From NCBI GenBank assembly GCA_013361525.1, contig JABFXY010000215.1:1-55982 (forward strand): a stretch of 55,982 nucleotides of DNA. The letters are read 5' to 3'. Position numbers and translations under genes: made by a program. The notes below the pieces were generated by a model, which was not told where the DNA came from, made no database searches, and worked only from the letters and a program-made list of their open reading frames with translations. Below, piece by piece: positions 8,213 through 17,164 of this stretch; positions within the stretch are counted from its first letter, which is position 1; each line of letters starts with the position of its first letter. The DNA comes from Polyangiaceae bacterium. Lineage in GTDB: Bacteria; Myxococcota_A; Polyangia; Polyangiales; Polyangiaceae.

Positions 8213-10110
8213 CGTCGGCTGCGATCGCGGCGGCGCCTGCCGAGCGCGATCAGCCCGAGCGCGAGCGCGCCGAGACCACCAGCCCTACCGTCGACCGATC
8301 GGCCGACCGCGATACACGAGCAGATGCCCTGAATGTCGTCGGCTCCGTCGCCGCCGTCGTCATCGAGCCCATCGTCGCCGCCGTCATCGTCGTCGGGGAC
8401 GGGCACCGCACCTTCGATGCGTACGAAGTCGATCGCGGCAGTTCCCGGCGCTTCCGAAAACGGCGAAAGCGCGATTCGTTCGACGGAGCCGGGGGCGAGC
8501 TGAACCGTCACCTCGTGCGCGACGCCGTCGTCCGCGATGTCGAGATCGATCGACTCTGCGCCGTCGAGCTCGGACGAATCGTGCGCGACGAGCAGACGCG
8601 CGCGGCCCATGCCGCCCGTACGGCTCGCTTTCAGGTGGACCGTCCCACCCGCCGGGAGCGAGAGGCTCGAAGGTGGCAGCGCGATCGCGCCGCCGGCGTC
8701 GCCTCCTTGAACCTGGAGTGAGCCTGCCGTCGAGGCGAACGTCACGCCACCGACGCCGCTGACGCCCTCGAGGCGCGGGCTCTCCCATTCCCAATGCGTG
8801 CGCGAATAGATGTCGGCTTGCTGGGCGATCTCGAGCCGGCCGCCGCCGAACGTCTGCGAGCCGTCGACGTTCGTCACCTCACCGCCGAACTCGACCTGCG
8901 CGTAGAGGTCGTCGACCTTCGCGATCCAGGTCTTGAGCGCGGGGATGGTCGGCTTGTCGACCGAGTACACGAGCGGATCGATCGAGAGCGACACGCGCTT
9001 TTGCTCGCCCGGAAGGATGCCTCCGATGTGCAGCTCGATGCGACCGTTCAAGGTCGCGTTGTGCGGAGGATTGTCGCTCGCGTTCGATGCGGGATCCGCC
9101 TCGAACGGTGCCTCCGCGCCGCTGCGTCGTTCGATCGCGTAGTCGTCGACGTCGAACGACTCCGCGTCGAGCTCGACAGCCACCGTCACGTCCGCGGCCG
9201 CGCCCGCGCCGACGTTGTCGACGAGCACGGTCCACGTCGAAGGGATTGTCTCGAAGAGATCGACGATGCCGACCGAAGGCCCGTCCGCGAACGTGTCCGA
9301 AGATCCCTCGAACGTAGCAACCACCGCGATGTCTGGACGATCCCCGACGGGCTCGTCGCACTCCACCGGGTTCGGGAACCCGTCGGCGGGTGACGCGAGC
9401 AAACGCGCTTCCGTCTGCGGACCGTAGACGCCGTCCTCGTCGATCGGATCGTTCGGGTTGTTGTCGTTCCAAAGCTGTTGGAACGCGAGGACGTCGGTGC
9501 CCTTGTAGTCCACCGCGCCGGGGCCCGCGTAATCGAAGTGAACCGTGTCCGCGCTGCCGAACCAATGAAAGCCGTTCGCCTCGAGCGCGGGTCGCCACGC
9601 CGCGTATTGCGAGGTGTCGAACGCGAGGCCCGTCTCGTGGTTCGAGTTGCCCGGCGATGCGGCGAGGCCGATGCCGCATTGGCCGTTTTGATACCAGCGG
9701 TAGAGCAGCAGCTGCTCGGCGACCGTCCTCAACATCGAGTTGATGGTGATCGACATGCCCTGGTTGTCGTTGAGCGCATTCACGAGGGCGTCGCGCGCCG
9801 GCTCTTCGAGGTAGGGAAGGACGCTGTCGTTGAAGGTGATGTTGCCGAGATCGGGGACCTCGACGAACGCGCCGGGCGCGATGCAGTTCGCCCGCGCGAC
9901 GATCTGCATCGTCAGTCCGCGGACGCTCGACGTCCCGCACGACGAGCCGATCGCTTGCTGCACCGTGATCGCGCTCTCGGCGACACCGACCTCTTCCTCT
10001 TCGGGCGGCTCGGTGTCTTCGACCTGGCAGCTCGCACCGCCGACGACGAGGCCGAGCAGCGCGACGAAGCCTGCTCGACGTTGAAAAGGCTGATGCTTCG
10101 ATTCGCCCAC
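8209..10110 (-). CDS. M15-family peptidase with PG-binding domain and MYXO-CTERM-like tail
   Basis: About 633 residues. The N-terminal signal ends in VVGGASC (lipobox, Cys28), followed by an acidic stretch. Residues ~110-195 form a VanY-type M15 D-Ala-D-Ala carboxypeptidase domain: SNHETGLAFD (S156, H158, D165) matches the SxHxxGxAxD zinc motif, and DTVHFDY supplies the second histidine. A peptidoglycan-binding-like segment follows (LAFQQLWNDNN...DGVYGPQTEARL, ~200-240), then about 300 residues of beta-rich CARDB/Ig-like sequence, a DDDDGGDDG linker, and a C-terminal GICSCIAVG-TM-RRRR tail of MYXO-CTERM type. It should cleave cell-wall peptides at or outside the surface. The GTG at 10110 is chosen so the signal is N-terminal; an in-frame start at 10191 exists. 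Confidence 0.85.
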   Translation of the reverse strand: MGESKHQPFQRRAGFVALLGLVVGGASCQVEDTEPPEEEEVGVAESAITVQQAIGSSCGTSSVRGLTMQIVARANCIAPGAFVEVPDLGNITFNDSVLPYLEEPARDALVNALNDNQGMSITINSMLRTVAEQLLLYRWYQNGQCGIGLAASPGNSNHETGLAFDTSQYAAWRPALEANGFHWFGSADTVHFDYAGPGAVDYKGTDVLAFQQLWNDNNPNDPIDEDGVYGPQTEARLLASPADGFPNPVECDEPVGDRPDIAVVATFEGSSDTFADGPSVGIVDLFETIPSTWTVLVDNVGAGAAADVTVAVELDAESFDVDDYAIERRSGAEAPFEADPASNASDNPPHNATLNGRIELHIGGILPGEQKRVSLSIDPLVYSVDKPTIPALKTWIAKVDDLYAQVEFGGEVTNVDGSQTFGGGRLEIAQQADIYSRTHWEWESPRLEGVSGVGGVTFASTAGSLQVQGGDAGGAIALPPSSLSLPAGGTVHLKASRTGGMGRARLLVAHDSSELDGAESIDLDIADDGVAHEVTVQLAPGSVERIALSPFSEAPGTAAIDFVRIEGAVPVPDDDDGGDDGLDDDGGDGADDIQGICSCIAVGRSVDGRAGGLGALALGLIALGRRRRDRSRR

Positions 10111-10218
10111 GGTTCCGGCATCTTCAGGCCGGGCGCAGCGGGGCCGCAAGGCTCTGCGAGGCGTTCGCCGCGCGTGCGATCGACGTTGCACGAGCGCGTT
10201 TGAAGGACGATTGCAGGC

Positions 10219-10794
10219 TTACCGAGTCGGCGGAATGCTCGGCGGCTTCTTACGCGGTGAAGGAGGAGGAGGCGTCGTCGGCGCGTTGCCGCCGTTGGTC
10301 CCGCTCGCGGCGGCGCGCACCGCCGCCATCTGCTGCGACATGGACGGCACCGGCATCGACATCGTCGAAGGCCGTTGCTGGATCCCCGAAGGACGAAGTT
10401 CGAGCCAGCGGTGTGCGTCGACGATGTTCGAGAACGCGCGAAACGGAAGGCTCGCAGCGAGACCGGTCATGTTCATGCGCGTGACCATCATGTCGCCGGT
10501 GTCCTCCGGCAGCGTGCACGCGAGGATCGTGTACTCGCGCGCGTGGATGTACTGCCACGCGGCCTGGCACGCCTCGTCCGCCATCGGCACCTTGAATTGG
10601 CGCATGTCGAGGTGGAGCTTCTTGGTGCCGGCGAGGTCCATCCGCTCGCGGAGAAAGCCGATCGCGCGCTCGACATCGCTCACGGTTTGGATCTCGCCGT
10701 GGAAGCGAACGTAGACGTATCCCTTCCGTTCCTCCGCCTCGAGCTGCGCGTTGTTGAGCCGCCGAGGCTCGTTCATAGCGGTCGTAACCCCCAT
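10219..10794 (-). CDS. Hypothetical protein with a possible STAS/SpoIIAA-like domain and Pro-rich tail
   Basis: 191 residues, no signal peptide or TM. Residues 20-130 have alternating strands and helices (YVYVRFHGEIQTVSDVERAI...KLHLDMRQFKV...YTILACTLPEDTGDMM) that resemble SpoIIAA/STAS-like folds; this is pattern-based only. The last 50 residues are disordered (TPPPPSPRKKPPSIPP). The ATG at 10794 is preceded by GGGGGA at a good distance, preferred over the internal ATG at 10776. It lies between the tandem palindromic repeats upstream and the M15 gene 108 bp downstream on the same strand, and is probably monocistronic. Confidence 0.72.
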   Translation of the reverse strand: MGVTTAMNEPRRLNNAQLEAEERKGYVYVRFHGEIQTVSDVERAIGFLRERMDLAGTKKLHLDMRQFKVPMADEACQAAWQYIHAREYTILACTLPEDTGDMMVTRMNMTGLAASLPFRAFSNIVDAHRWLELRPSGIQQRPSTMSMPVPSMSQQMAAVRAAASGTNGGNAPTTPPPPSPRKKPPSIPPTR

Positions 10795-10945
10795 CGTGCT
10801 TCCCCCAAACCGCACGGACGATCGCTCCGCAGTCCGACGTCCTTGGGAGCGAATCGTTCCGGAGAGCGACCGCCGCCGTGGACCAGAGGGGAACGTATCA
10901 TCGAGGCGCTGGCAGTGTAGCGCCGGTAGTCGCCGAGAAAGCCTT

Positions 10946-11123
10946 AAATTTCTCGCGCGCGCACGACGGCTTGGGTCCCGCCCGGGTGGGGTGCTCGCTG
11001 CGCTCGCACTGGGCACCCAAGCCTGTGCGCGCCTAAATTTCTCGCGCGCGCACGACGGCTTGGGTCCCGCCCGGGTGGGGTGCTCGCTGCGCTCGCACTG
11101 GGCACCCAAGCCTGTGCGCGCCT
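10946..11123 (+). repeat. Palindromic intergenic repeat, copies B and C, perfect 89-bp tandem duplication
   Basis: Two head-to-tail units, 10946-11034 and 11035-11123, that I read as identical over 89 bp. Each holds the complementary arms GCGCGCACGACGGCTTGGGT and ACCCAAGCCTGTGCGCGC around a GC-rich centre with its own GTGC/GCAC hairpin. The gap of 352 bp between the lipoprotein gene and the STAS-like gene consists mainly of this pair. 10795-10945 shows nothing else I can name beyond a likely promoter region for the STAS-like gene. Identity of the units implies recent duplication. Confidence 0.9.
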
Positions 11124-11146
11124 TATTTTCTAGCGCACGTCGCCCA

Positions 11147-12307
11147 CTATTGGGTGCAGCGGCGGGGGCCGATCGGCAGTGACTGATCGGTCGCGAAGCC
11201 GAGCTCCAACGTCGCGTCGTGGTCGGTGCCCAAATAGTAGTGCGTTTCCTCGGTGGTACCGCCGATCCGCGAGAGGTCGCCGGGGCCGGTCTCGTAGCCG
11301 GCCGCGACGACGACGGCGCGCGTCGGGTCATCGGGGCGTCGCAGGATCATGCGTGTTCCGCGAGGGGGCCGTGATGCAGGTGTCCAGTACATGTTGACGT
11401 ACCAGCCCTCGTCTTCGACCGGGAACTTCGCGGGCGAGCCGATGCCCGCGCCGTAGAACGCGCCGCCCTCGAGCGGAGCCCAGACCTCTTCGCGATGCAT
11501 GACGAGGCCGGTCTTCTCCTGCGAGAGCGCGTAGTGAGCCTCGAGCTCTTCCGTCGCCGTCGACGGAAAGGGCTCCGGCTCTTCCTGCGTGACGAGGTGC
11601 GCTTCTTTCACGACGGGGCCGCTCGCCGGCATCGTGAGGTGCACGCCGTTGTCGCCGACGCGCTCGAGCTCGCCGGTCTGCAGGTCGCACGGCCCTTCGG
11701 TGACGGGGATGTATCCGATGTCGATCCGGAAGTTGCCCGCGAGCTCCGTGCCCGACCCGTTCACCCAGGTGTCTGCGACGATCCACACCTCGCCCGCCGG
11801 GACATCCGCAGCCGTCTGCAGATCGCCGCGCGCGACGCACCCCGTGCCCGTCGGCGCCGCGGGATCGAGCGACGTCACGATGTGCACGTCGATGTCGGTC
11901 GCGTCGTCGTCGTACACCGCGACGCTCACGAAACCGTCCTTCGGCAGCGTGAGCCGATAGAGCAGCTCTTTGCCGCTTTCGTTCGTGTCCGGTGAGCAAT
12001 CGTAGCTGTCGATCGCGTCGGTCCCTTCCGAGCTCGTATTGCGCTCTTCGCTGAAGGGGAACGTCGTGACGCACGTGACGCCCGCGGGACAAGGACCGCC
12101 GCCTCCCTGTCCCGTCCCTCCGTTGCCGCCCTCACCTCCGTCGCTCGACGAGCCACCGCCGCCGTTCGACGGAGAGCCTCCGTTCGACGACGTCCCTCCG
12201 GTTGCGCTGTCGCCTCCGCCTCCTTCGGGTGAGATCGGATCGGAGTCCGAGCAACCGAACGCGACGCACGCCGCAACGAGGAGAGCGGAAGTCAACGAAG
12301 CTCGCAT
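11147..12307 (-). CDS. Secreted lipoprotein with Gly/Ser-rich stalk
   Basis: 386 residues, function unknown. The type-II signal is MRASLTSALLVAACVAFGC. It is followed by about 55 residues of Gly/Ser/Asn low complexity (GGTSSNGGSPSNGGGGSSSDGG) as a surface stalk. The folded part (from about residue 75) starts with a pre-peptidase C-terminal-like beta segment (LYRLTLPKDGFVSVAVYDDDATDIDVHIVT) and continues with a second beta-rich domain that may resemble copper type II monooxygenase-like folds (HLTMPASGPVVKEAHLV...WYVNMYW), with spaced histidines. That likeness is weak. The start codon lies five bases after the stop of the upstream paralogous lipoprotein, so it is the last gene of a lipoprotein operon. 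Confidence 0.82.
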   Translation of the reverse strand: MRASLTSALLVAACVAFGCSDSDPISPEGGGGDSATGGTSSNGGSPSNGGGGSSSDGGEGGNGGTGQGGGGPCPAGVTCVTTFPFSEERNTSSEGTDAIDSYDCSPDTNESGKELLYRLTLPKDGFVSVAVYDDDATDIDVHIVTSLDPAAPTGTGCVARGDLQTAADVPAGEVWIVADTWVNGSGTELAGNFRIDIGYIPVTEGPCDLQTGELERVGDNGVHLTMPASGPVVKEAHLVTQEEPEPFPSTATEELEAHYALSQEKTGLVMHREEVWAPLEGGAFYGAGIGSPAKFPVEDEGWYVNMYWTPASRPPRGTRMILRRPDDPTRAVVVAAGYETGPGDLSRIGGTTEETHYYLGTDHDATLELGFATDQSLPIGPRRCTQ

Positions 12308-12312
12308 GTCGG

Positions 12313-13197
12313 TCACCGTGGTGTCGGAGCGGGCGGTGCAGAGGTCGTGGAGCCTGCACCCCAAAAGCTCGTGTCGGGAGGATTGGCGATGAGCGTGGTC
12401 GTCATCACCATGTCGTCGAAGGTCACTTCGAACAGCTCGCCGCTGTCGGTGAAACCGTAGACGCTTCCTGCCCAGAACGCGATTCCGAACGCGGATTCGT
12501 AACCGAGTGGGCCCCAGTTCTTCAGCATCACCCCGGTCACCGGATTGACCTCTACGAGGCAGTCGGTGTCGCATGGACCGCCCTTCACGGTGAGGTACGT
12601 ATTACCCCCTTTCACCGAGACGATATCGCCGCTCGAGACGAGGTTCGATTCAGCGAGCGAGCCGACGTTGGTGATCTGCCCCGTCGCGGGATCGATCCGC
12701 ACGTACGTCGCTCCCTTGTAGCCGACGAGGGATTCGACATTGGGATCCAGTGTCCCTGCAGGAATGAAGGATAGCGAGTTCGGGAAATCGCCCCGCGCGA
12801 TCAGCGTGCACTCCGCGGTGAGCTTGTCGACGCTGTAGAGGCCGTCGGTCGTCGTCGCGTAGAGGTTCGAGTCCTTGTCCAGCGCGATGTCGATGACCGA
12901 ATAGCAGCCGTCGAAGTTGTCGACGACCGTCACCTCTTTGGTGTCGGGGTCGAGTCGATAGAGCGTCGCCGCGCTGTGCCCGAACACCTCCGCCACCTCG
13001 GGCCCATCGTTGCCACCGCCCTCGCCGCCGCCGCCGCTCTCGACGAACCCGCCGCCTTCACCGTCGCTGCCGCTGCCGCCGGTGTCCGAACCTCCAGGGG
13101 AGCCGGCGCCGCTTGCGCCTTCACCACCTGCGCCGCAGGCGAGCACGGAGATCGACAGGACCGATAGCCAAGCGCACGCGAAGCGACGATGAAGCAT
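12313..13197 (-). CDS. Lipoprotein, beta-propeller-like, paralog of the gene at 13257-14147
   Basis: 294 residues. Signal MLHRRFACAWLSVLSISVLAC with lipobox, then a Gly/Ser/Glu stalk (about 22-66). From VFGHSAATLYRLDPDTKEV the sequence is a run of strands typical of WD40/YVTN-like beta-propellers, with recurring motifs such as LYATTTDGLYSVD, PNSLSFIPAGTLDPN and AFWAGSVYGFTDSGELFEV. It aligns end to end with its neighbour (identical SSGDIVSV-type, FWAGSVYGFT and SFWGAGSTTSAPP segments), so the pair is a tandem duplication. A surface-exposed role is likely; the ligand is unknown. The ATG at 13197 follows a GAGGGGG stretch. Confidence 0.85.
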   Translation of the reverse strand: MLHRRFACAWLSVLSISVLACGAGGEGASGAGSPGGSDTGGSGSDGEGGGFVESGGGGEGGGNDGPEVAEVFGHSAATLYRLDPDTKEVTVVDNFDGCYSVIDIALDKDSNLYATTTDGLYSVDKLTAECTLIARGDFPNSLSFIPAGTLDPNVESLVGYKGATYVRIDPATGQITNVGSLAESNLVSSGDIVSVKGGNTYLTVKGGPCDTDCLVEVNPVTGVMLKNWGPLGYESAFGIAFWAGSVYGFTDSGELFEVTFDDMVMTTTLIANPPDTSFWGAGSTTSAPPAPTPR

Positions 13198-13256
13198 GAC
13201 CCCCTCGCAGGTTGAAGCGGCGCGCGGGCTGCGCGCGCCGGCGAGATGTGGCGCGA

Positions 13257-14147
13257 TCAGCGCGGGATCGGCGGCGCGGACGTCGTCGACCCGGCTCCCC
13301 AGAAGCTGAGCCCCTGGGGGGTAGCGATGGTGTGCGTCGTAAGCTGGTTATTTTCGATCACCATCTCGAAGATGTCGCCCCCGTTCGTGAAGCCGTAGAC
13401 GCTTCCCGCCCAGAAGGCCGCGCCGAAGACGCGATCGTAACCGATGTCGCCGTACTCTTTCACGATGGCGCCCGTCGTCGGGTTGATCTCCACGAGGCAA
13501 TCGCCGCAATCCATCGTGTCGGGATCCGCGTCTTTGATCGTGAGGTACGTCGGCCCGTTCTTCACGCTGACGACGTCGCCGCTCGAGACGTAGGTGTTGT
13601 TCCATGGAGAGCCGATCTCCGTCACGTCACCGGTCTCGACGTCGATGCGCACGTATTGATCGTCGAGGAAGCCGACCAGCGCCTCCTCGTTCGGATCCAG
13701 CGTGCCCGCGGGGACGAACGACAGCGAGTTCGGGTAGGACCCGTCCGCGACCTTCGTGCACGCGGCCGACTCCGCGTCGATGCGGAACAGCGCGGTGTCG
13801 GTCGCCGCGAAGATGTGGGACTCAGCGTCGATCGCGAGATCGACGATGTCGTCGCCGCAGCCGTTGAACGGGGCGACGATGCCGACGTCTTTCGTCTCGG
13901 GGTTCAGCTTGTAGAGCGTGCTCTTCGAGTGGCCGAAGACTTCGGGCTTCGGCACGTAGCCGCTCCCGCCTTCGCCGCCGCCGCCTTCCTGAAAGCCGGC
14001 GCCGGACCCGCCGTCCGAAGACGGGCCACCTGCTTCACCCCCCGAGCCCGAGCCTCCGCTGCTCGTCGGGTTCGTCTCGTCGTCGCTGCCTGCTGCGCAG
14101 GCGACCGCAAACACCGCACACAAAGCAAAAGAAAGCGTTGTCTTCAT
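13257..14147 (-). CDS. Lipoprotein, beta-propeller-like, paralog of the gene at 12313-13197
   Basis: 296 residues. MKTTLSFALCAVFAVAC is a type-II signal; a Gly/Ser stalk (about 18-65) precedes a beta-propeller-like domain beginning PEVFGHSKSTLYKLNPETKD. It shares architecture, strand motifs and the C-terminal SFWGAGSTTSAPPIPR ending with the downstream paralog. The stalks and a cysteine-containing insert (PDTMDCGDC versus PCDTDC) differ most. GGGGA precedes the ATG at 14147. It follows the TPR membrane protein by 20 bp and is 59 bp upstream of its paralog, so all are probably one operon of exported proteins. Confidence 0.85.
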   Translation of the reverse strand: MKTTLSFALCAVFAVACAAGSDDETNPTSSGGSGSGGEAGGPSSDGGSGAGFQEGGGGEGGSGYVPKPEVFGHSKSTLYKLNPETKDVGIVAPFNGCGDDIVDLAIDAESHIFAATDTALFRIDAESAACTKVADGSYPNSLSFVPAGTLDPNEEALVGFLDDQYVRIDVETGDVTEIGSPWNNTYVSSGDVVSVKNGPTYLTIKDADPDTMDCGDCLVEINPTTGAIVKEYGDIGYDRVFGAAFWAGSVYGFTNGGDIFEMVIENNQLTTHTIATPQGLSFWGAGSTTSAPPIPR

Positions 14148-14167
14148 GCTGCTCCCCGACTGCGACG

Positions 14168-15109
14168 TCACATCCGTCGCATCTCCATCTTTCGCTGAAC
14201 CACGCCGCTCTTCATCACGATGTCGAACGCCTCTTTTTCGAGGAGCGGGTGCACCCCGCGCGGCGACACGCCCATCGGGTTCTTCTTCTTCGTGATGAAG
14301 CCCATCAGATACTGGACGTTGAGCGCCTTGAGCTCGAAGAGCACCTTCTTCATCGCCTTCGAGTTGTTCGCGAACGCGTACGCGAATGCTCGCGCGCGGA
14401 GGATCTGCGGGCGCAGATCCTCGTAAGCAGGGTCTTTGTCGTCGACCTTGTCGAGGAGATCGACGGCGCGCTTGGCCTGGCCCGATCGGGCCCACGCCTC
14501 TGCGACGATCGACGTCAGCATGGCGCGCGACTTCGCCTCCGAGTGGCGCGACAGATCGATGGGATCGACGAGCGCGCGCGCTTCGTCGGTCTCGCCGAGG
14601 ATGAGGTGAATCATCGCGCGCTGCGCACGCGCCTCGTCGGCGACGTGCGCCATCACCTTGCTCAGGTTGATCTGCTCGAGGGTCTTCAGGGCCTTCTTCG
14701 GGTCCTCCTGCATCTCGAGCTGCGCCTTCGCGAAGATCGCGGCCGCGTCGCCCTTCTTGAAATCGGAGTCGAGCTTCTCGAGCGCCTGCTTCCGGCCTTC
14801 CGGCGTATCGGCGCCCTTCAGGATCTCGACGACCTTCTGCGAGCGGCGGGCGTATCGGATCGCCCAGATCGTCACGCCGACGAGAGCGGCCGTGACGATG
14901 CCCATGATCAGCTTCCAGACCCAGTGGTCGAGGAAGAACACGATCACCCAGCCGATGAGGACCGGGATACCCATCCGCAGCGCCATCTTGCGGAGGTTCT
15001 CGGGGGCCATCGGGTCCACCGTCGGCTGCTTCTTCCGCGCCTCGGCCAGGATCTTCTCCCGCTCCTTGGCTTGGCTCTGCTTTCCCTTTTGTACGGACTT
15101 CGCGCTCAC
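14168..15109 (-). CDS. TPR-like membrane protein
   Basis: About 313 residues. A basic, coiled N-terminus (AKSVQKGKQSQAKEREKILAEARKKQ) is followed by two hydrophobic segments around residues 47-66 and 69-88 (ALRMGIPVLIGWVIVFFLDHW; WKLIMGIVTAALVGVTIWAI). A long helical part carries TPR-like units (AIFAKAQLEMQEDPKKALKTLEQI; MIHLILGETDEARALVDPIDL; AWARSGQAKRAVDLLDKV). It is probably a scaffold for protein-protein contacts at the inner membrane. The GTG at 15109 is the likely start; the in-frame region above it is Arg-rich non-coding-like. It is the first gene of the lipoprotein operon running down to 11147. Confidence 0.82.
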   Translation of the reverse strand: MSAKSVQKGKQSQAKEREKILAEARKKQPTVDPMAPENLRKMALRMGIPVLIGWVIVFFLDHWVWKLIMGIVTAALVGVTIWAIRYARRSQKVVEILKGADTPEGRKQALEKLDSDFKKGDAAAIFAKAQLEMQEDPKKALKTLEQINLSKVMAHVADEARAQRAMIHLILGETDEARALVDPIDLSRHSEAKSRAMLTSIVAEAWARSGQAKRAVDLLDKVDDKDPAYEDLRPQILRARAFAYAFANNSKAMKKVLFELKALNVQYLMGFITKKKNPMGVSPRGVHPLLEKEAFDIVMKSGVVQRKMEMRRM

Positions 15110-15323
15110 GACAAAGAGGCCCTTAGCATAGGCGAAGCGGCGCGCCGTCGAGTTTACGGGCGCGTTTCGGTCACGTGACGATCGGCGTCGGGGCGGCGAA
15201 ACCCCGATCGCGCGATCAGGTCTCCTTCCGCCGCAAGCTTTCGCGCGGCGATGGTCGAGCAACACTGTCGTTCGAGGCACGTTCGGGCACAACTCGCCGC
15301 GGGTGTGGGTTAGGAGCTACCCC

Positions 15324-16424
15324 ATGCGAAATAGCTCGACCCTTTGGATCTCCTTGGCCGTTTTGTCGGCCGGCTGTTCGACCCCCCAAGACGCGCGCGC
15401 GCCCGAGACGACCGAGACGGCCGTTGCGACGGCGGCTCCGGTGGAGGCAGCGGCGGCCAGCGCTGCGCCGAGCGCCGAACCGGCGGCGACCGTCGACCCG
15501 AAAGCCGAGGCCGAGGCCAAGAAGAAGGCGGAGGAGCAGAAGAAGCTCGCCGACGACTTCGCGAAGCTCGACAAGGAGCGCGCGAGCGAGAAGTCGCGGA
15601 TGTCGGATCCGCTCCGAAAAGAGCTCGCCGACCTCTCGAGCAAGACATTCCCCAACTTCAAGGGCGCGCTCGAGGCCGCGATGAAAGCGGGATACCGCAC
15701 GCCGGGAGCGAAGGATCGCGACGCGCAACGACGCCCCGTCGACGTGCTGACGTTCTTCCAGCTCAAGCAGGACATGCAGGTCCTCGAGCTCGATGCGGGT
15801 GCAGGTTGGTACACCGAGCTGCTCGCCCCGGTCTTGAAGAAGAAGGGCAAGCTCACGGTCGCGGGGCCGGATCCGAGCGGCCCGACGTCGGAGCGCTCGA
15901 CCCTCTACGGGCAGCGACTGCGTGCGCTCCTCGACAAAGCGCCCGAGCTCGGTGACAAGGTCGATTACGTCGTGACCGACGCGAACAAAGGTTTCGCGTT
16001 CGACGCGAAGCTGCACGACAGCTTCGACACGGTCCTCGCGTTCCGCACGCTCCACAACTGGCAGCGACGCGGCGTGCTCGACAAGAACATCGCCGAGGTC
16101 TACGCGGTGCTGAAGCCCGGGGGCGTCTTCGCGGTCGAGGCGCATCGCGCGAAAGCGGGCGCCGATCCGAAGGCGTCGGCGGAGAAGGGTTACCTTCCGC
16201 AGGACTTCGTCGTCGAGCGCGCGAAGGCTGCGGGGTTCGAGCTCGGCGGCACGAGCGAGATCAACGCGAACCCGAAAGACACGACCGATCACCCCGACGG
16301 GGTGTGGTCGCTCCCGCCGACGTTGCGAGGCGGCGACAAGGACAAGGACAAGTTCGTCGCGATCGGCGAGAGCGATCGCATGACGCTCCGATTCGTAAAG
16401 CCGAAGAAGGCAAAGAAGCCCTGA
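15324..16424 (+). CDS. Lipoprotein with class I SAM-dependent methyltransferase-like domain
   Basis: 366 residues. Signal MRNSSTLWISLAVLSAGC with lipobox; an Ala-rich then Lys/Glu-rich linker (KAEAEAKKKAEEQKKLADDF) to about residue 95. The rest resembles the COG4798 'predicted methyltransferase' group: VDVLTFFQLKQDMQVLELDAGAGWYTELLAPVL contains the SAM-binding ELDAGAGWYT motif, followed by DTVLAFRTLHNW and LKPGGVFAVEAHR. Strong ribosome-binding site TAGGAG before the ATG at 15324. An exported methyltransferase would lack cytosolic SAM, so the domain may have been recruited for another job. It is divergent from the TPR gene with a 214-bp gap containing a TCACGTGA palindrome near 15170. Confidence 0.85.
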   Translation: MRNSSTLWISLAVLSAGCSTPQDARAPETTETAVATAAPVEAAAASAAPSAEPAATVDPKAEAEAKKKAEEQKKLADDFAKLDKERASEKSRMSDPLRKELADLSSKTFPNFKGALEAAMKAGYRTPGAKDRDAQRRPVDVLTFFQLKQDMQVLELDAGAGWYTELLAPVLKKKGKLTVAGPDPSGPTSERSTLYGQRLRALLDKAPELGDKVDYVVTDANKGFAFDAKLHDSFDTVLAFRTLHNWQRRGVLDKNIAEVYAVLKPGGVFAVEAHRAKAGADPKASAEKGYLPQDFVVERAKAAGFELGGTSEINANPKDTTDHPDGVWSLPPTLRGGDKDKDKFVAIGESDRMTLRFVKPKKAKKP

Positions 16425-16430
16425 GCGATC

Positions 16431-16931
16431 TCAATCCGAGAGGAGGGCGCGGCAGGCGGACTCTGCCGCGTCGCCCTCCGACTCCGAGAACATGCCGGTG
16501 GGGACGGCCGTGTACGTCACCACGCGAATGACCTCGCCCGAACGTGCGGACACGAGCCTCGCTCGGATCTCGAGCCGCTCCGCCGGGCCGTGGTTCGTGA
16601 GCTTCGAAGAACCGAGAACGAACGCGTCGGCGCCCGCGAGCTCGCCGAGCTGTTTGTAGTACTCGGCGGGCTGCTCCGCGCTGCGGCTGAGCTCACGCTC
16701 AGCCAGCAACGGCTCGAGCTTGAAGCGCTCGACCGCGCGCAGTCGAAGATCCATCGCGGCCGTCAGACATCCATCTGCGGCGAGCCCCGACGCCGCGCGA
16801 TCCCTTGCGCTGAAGTCGAGGACGGCGACGCTCGTCGGAGGCGGCTCGCGGTTCGCCGGGCCTTCGACGATGCGCGGACCGGCACACGAGCAGACGAGGA
16901 GCGCGCCGCAGACGGCGGCGAGGTTCTTCAT
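16431..16931 (-). CDS. LpoB/CsgG-like lipoprotein
   Basis: 166 residues. The type-II signal is MKNLAAVCGALLVCSC (CSCAGP), followed by a domain opening SVAVLDFSARDRAASGLAADGC. That resembles the CsgG/LpoB/FlgT-type fold, in which a 'VAVLDF' strand leads into a helix at the start. Later elements (FKLEPLLAERELSRS...ELAGADAFVLGS) fit the same fold. Such proteins sit at the outer membrane and either form export pores or activate cell-wall synthases; which applies here is open. It converges with the methyltransferase-like gene (6-bp gap) and diverges from the kinase gene. Confidence 0.8.
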   Translation of the reverse strand: MKNLAAVCGALLVCSCAGPRIVEGPANREPPPTSVAVLDFSARDRAASGLAADGCLTAAMDLRLRAVERFKLEPLLAERELSRSAEQPAEYYKQLGELAGADAFVLGSSKLTNHGPAERLEIRARLVSARSGEVIRVVTYTAVPTGMFSESEGDAAESACRALLSD

Positions 16932-17164
16932 GGCGGTTGACTCTAATGTCCCCGTACGACGATTCGCATTCGTCGATTTGCGGCGGAATCGTGCGAAGCT
17001 CCGAGGGCGCCGATAGAACCGTGCTCGCTGTCCGCGATGGCGACGTATTCGTGCGCCGATGGATACGCGGCGCTGACGTGGCGCATCGTGGAGGTTACCG
17101 ATGCGAGGGGAGCACTCCGCCCGGCGTGCACGCAGCGGTTTCACCAAACGAGGAAAGCGCGTCG

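Noticed and set aside
10946..11123. CRISPR array
   Set aside because: Only two units, adjacent with no spacers and with long internal palindromes; no cas genes are in the window.
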